A stretch of 64,000 nt of DNA from Streptomyces sp. NBC_00654 (GTDB lineage: Bacteria; Actinomycetota; Actinomycetes; Streptomycetales; Streptomycetaceae), in assembly GCF_026341775.1 (NCBI RefSeq), contig NZ_JAPEOB010000001.1:2604001-2668000 (forward strand), in the 5' to 3' direction. The notes beneath the pieces are model-generated. The model saw only the letters and a program-made list of their open reading frames with translations. It searched no databases and was not told the DNA's origin. Each line of letters begins with the position of its first letter. The first letter of the stretch is position 1. Positions 62,443-64,000 of this stretch are shown in pieces. Both the position numbers and the translations under genes were made by a program.

Positions 62443-62904
62443 GACGTAATGGTGGCATCACTATGGCGCCATTGGCAAGCCCAAAGGTGCGGCGAGTGGC
62501 GCAGGGTGAGGGGGTGGGGTTGTGCTGGCGCATGTCATTGCAGGTCAGAGGTGCAAAGTGAGTATGAGGATCGCGGTGCCAAAGTTGTCGCGGGGTGGCC
62601 TTGATGGCCGTCGAACGTACCTATCCGGTGCCGCCCCGGCATTCGGGATCAGATGTCTGGCGCCATTGGTCGCGTCGTCACCTGTCGATCGAGTCGGCGA
62701 ATGGTGCCATAGCTGCGCCTTTGTGGCGCAGCGTGAAGCCGCGCCTGCTCCGGCGGGCGCCTCCGTTCGGCCGCAGCGTCCCGCAGAGGTCCCGCGCACG
62801 CCGTTCGGATCTCCTGGAGGAGACCGGCGGGGCCGGTGACGTGCTGTCCCGTCGCCCCGTACTCCAGCTGCGGTCCGAGGTGGCCCGTGAGGCAGAGTGG
62901 GGCC
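62443..62904. promoter_or_regulatory. Upstream region with repeated TGGCGCCA boxes
   Basis: ATGGCGCCAT (62463-62472, perfect palindrome) sits 20 bp before the RHH start; the 12-mer TGGCGCCATTGG occurs at 62464 and 62658, and ATGGTGCCATAG at 62702. A further ATGGTGGCAT lies at 62450. These suit binding by an RHH dimer. Promoter of the leftward operon must lie here. No gene is supported in the 462 bp. Confidence 0.5.
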
Positions 62905-63408
62905 ATGTCTACGTACAGGACGATGTCGTTTCACCTTGAGACCGAACGGCTGATACTGCGGCCGTGGGCCGACTCCGACGCCGCCGAGTTCAGCGCCCTC
63001 CTCGCCGAACGCGGCAAGGGGACGCCCACGGTTGAGCACACCCGGACGTCCATCGCGAATCTGCTCAGCGCGACCGGGGCAACGGGGATCGCCCTGCTGC
63101 CCATCCAACGCCGTGACGAGGGCGACTTCATCGGCTACTGCGGGTTGATCATCGGCCGCTCCACCGTGGAGGAGCCCGAGATCGCGTACGAACTGTTCCA
63201 GCGCGCGCACGGGCGTGGCTATGCCACCGAGGCGGCCCGCGCAGTGCTCGATGCCGCCATCGCGACCGGGCGGAAGCGGCTCTGGGCGACGGTCGGGTCA
63301 TGGAACACGCCGTCGTTCCGGGTCCTTGAGAAGCTCGGGTTCGAGCGTGATCGCGTGACCACGGACGACAGCGGTGAAGTGGTGTGGCTCACGCGCCCAT
63401 TGCCGTGA
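62905..63408 (+). CDS. GNAT-family N-acetyltransferase (RimJ/RimL-like)
   Basis: Acetyltransferase of 167 residues: FHLETERLILRPWADSDA at the start, EIAYELFQRAHGRGYATEAARAV for the acetyl-CoA loop, NTPSFRVLEKLGF at the end. Like RimJ/RimL enzymes that acetylate protein N termini or antibiotics. ATG at 62905 or, six codons on, at 62923; neither has a strong ribosome site. Single-gene unit. Confidence 0.87.
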   Translation: MSTYRTMSFHLETERLILRPWADSDAAEFSALLAERGKGTPTVEHTRTSIANLLSATGATGIALLPIQRRDEGDFIGYCGLIIGRSTVEEPEIAYELFQRAHGRGYATEAARAVLDAAIATGRKRLWATVGSWNTPSFRVLEKLGFERDRVTTDDSGEVVWLTRPLP

Positions 63409-64000
63409 CGCGAGGGCGCGCGCCCGGTTTCGCGCTCGCGTGATCACCTGTGCTCAGGCCTTGTGGGCGGCTTGACGGCAGTGGTGGCCGGTCGGGACCG
63501 GGCTTGGTGGCGGCGGCGTTCGTCGATCGGACGTCGCGGAAGGGGACCTGTCTGCCGTCCGGTGGATAGTCGTTCTAGGCCAGTTGGTTGAAGGATCCTC
63601 GAACGCACGGCCGCCTGTTGTACGTTGTGACACCTCATACGCAAGGCGTGAGGTTTGTGTGTTCTTGCGTGGCTGATGTGGTTGCTCCGGGGAGAGCAAG
63701 TGCTGTTGCGCGGGGAGCTGTTCGGCGTGCGCAGGAGCGGCCGGCGTCCGTTGCTGATGGTGGGCGCGTTGGTGCCCAGTACGTGCGGGGACCCAGCAAT
63801 CGCATCGACGCGATCATCGACCCGTACCAACGACCCACCGAGCTGACTAACGACGCAACGGCCACGTGACCAAATCCGTCGAGCAGGCCGGCACGCCCAA
63901 CTCCCGTTCCTCCGGAACGACCCGCCGAGGGGTTCGCCCTTGCGGAGGTCCGGTGTGTGCGGTGGGCGAATTCGTGTTACGCGAGTGCGTCCATCCAGCC
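63409..64000. other. Right-end region without a supported gene
   Basis: This stretch looks less GC-biased at third positions than the genes to its left. A plus-strand frame at 63588-63869 ends in a TGA overlapping a GTG at 63866 whose frame runs off the edge, a gene-like arrangement, but neither product resembles anything I know. It may be the decayed edge of an accessory region. Confidence 0.4.

Noticed and set aside
62522..62839. Small plus-strand gene upstream of the GNAT gene
   Set aside because: No family resemblance; several frames are open at once and the region is better explained by operator boxes.

Overview
The window is a high-GC actinobacterial chromosome segment, almost certainly Streptomyces. 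The support is two conservons (the CvnA-E sensor/roadblock/DUF742/GTPase/P450 modules typical of this genus), a SepF-like protein, rare TTA codons confined to a few genes, GTG/TTG starts, four-base ATGA/GTGA gene overlaps, and PaaX, DUF4232 and DrrAB-type genes. No rRNA, tRNA, CRISPR array or intact insertion sequence was seen.

Layout. 1-2402: right part of conservon 1 (cvnB end, cvnC, cvnD, and cvnE, a CYP157-type P450 without ExxR). 2478-5249: SepF-like protein, TTA-containing AAA ATPase, MazG-like pyrophosphohydrolase, a DnaA-box-like cluster and a DUF6099-like protein. 5395-11585: F420-type oxidoreductase, mmuM, then the hen1-pnkp RNA repair operon. 11654-15713: arginine deiminase, ornithine carbamoyltransferase and an APC permease. 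15664-16113 (-): RsbW-like kinase. 16388-25149: a CoA-thioester aromatic catabolic cluster resembling aerobic 2-aminobenzoate degradation: enoyl-CoA hydratase, bifunctional monooxygenase/reductase, PaaX regulator, aryl-CoA ligase, acyl-CoA dehydrogenase and RidA. Two of its promoters share the perfect palindrome TGACGGTAGTCA. 25220-30930 (-): conservon 2 (cvnA-D) followed by an FAD monooxygenase in the place where a P450 normally sits. 31125-38147: a 4Fe-4S/CDGSH protein and a complete mrp Na+/H+ antiporter operon.

38697-55082: an exopolysaccharide locus. It holds a CDP-alcohol phosphatidyltransferase, a TagD-like cytidylyltransferase, three glycosyltransferases, a Wzz/BY-kinase-like protein, a flippase, a polymerase, a lipoprotein, a LamG/FN3 secreted protein, Gmd and Fcl (GDP-fucose), and a priming phosphoglycosyltransferase. 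A remnant of a secreted repeat protein lies between gmd and the LamG gene. 55646-62442: DUF4232 lipoprotein, acyl-CoA oxidase-like protein, and an RHH-DUF4097-DrrA-DrrB operon read leftwards and interrupted by a 183-bp MITE-like element with perfect 17-bp inverted ends. 62905-63408: GNAT acetyltransferase. The last 0.6 kb has no gene I can support.

The most useful new observations are the shared operator of the aromatic cluster, the redox enzyme swap behind conservon 2, the MITE that supplies the last base of a stop codon, the DnaA-box cluster, and the coupled GT2-lipoprotein-LamG set with an adjoining gene remnant. No single locus is clearly a wholly new system.
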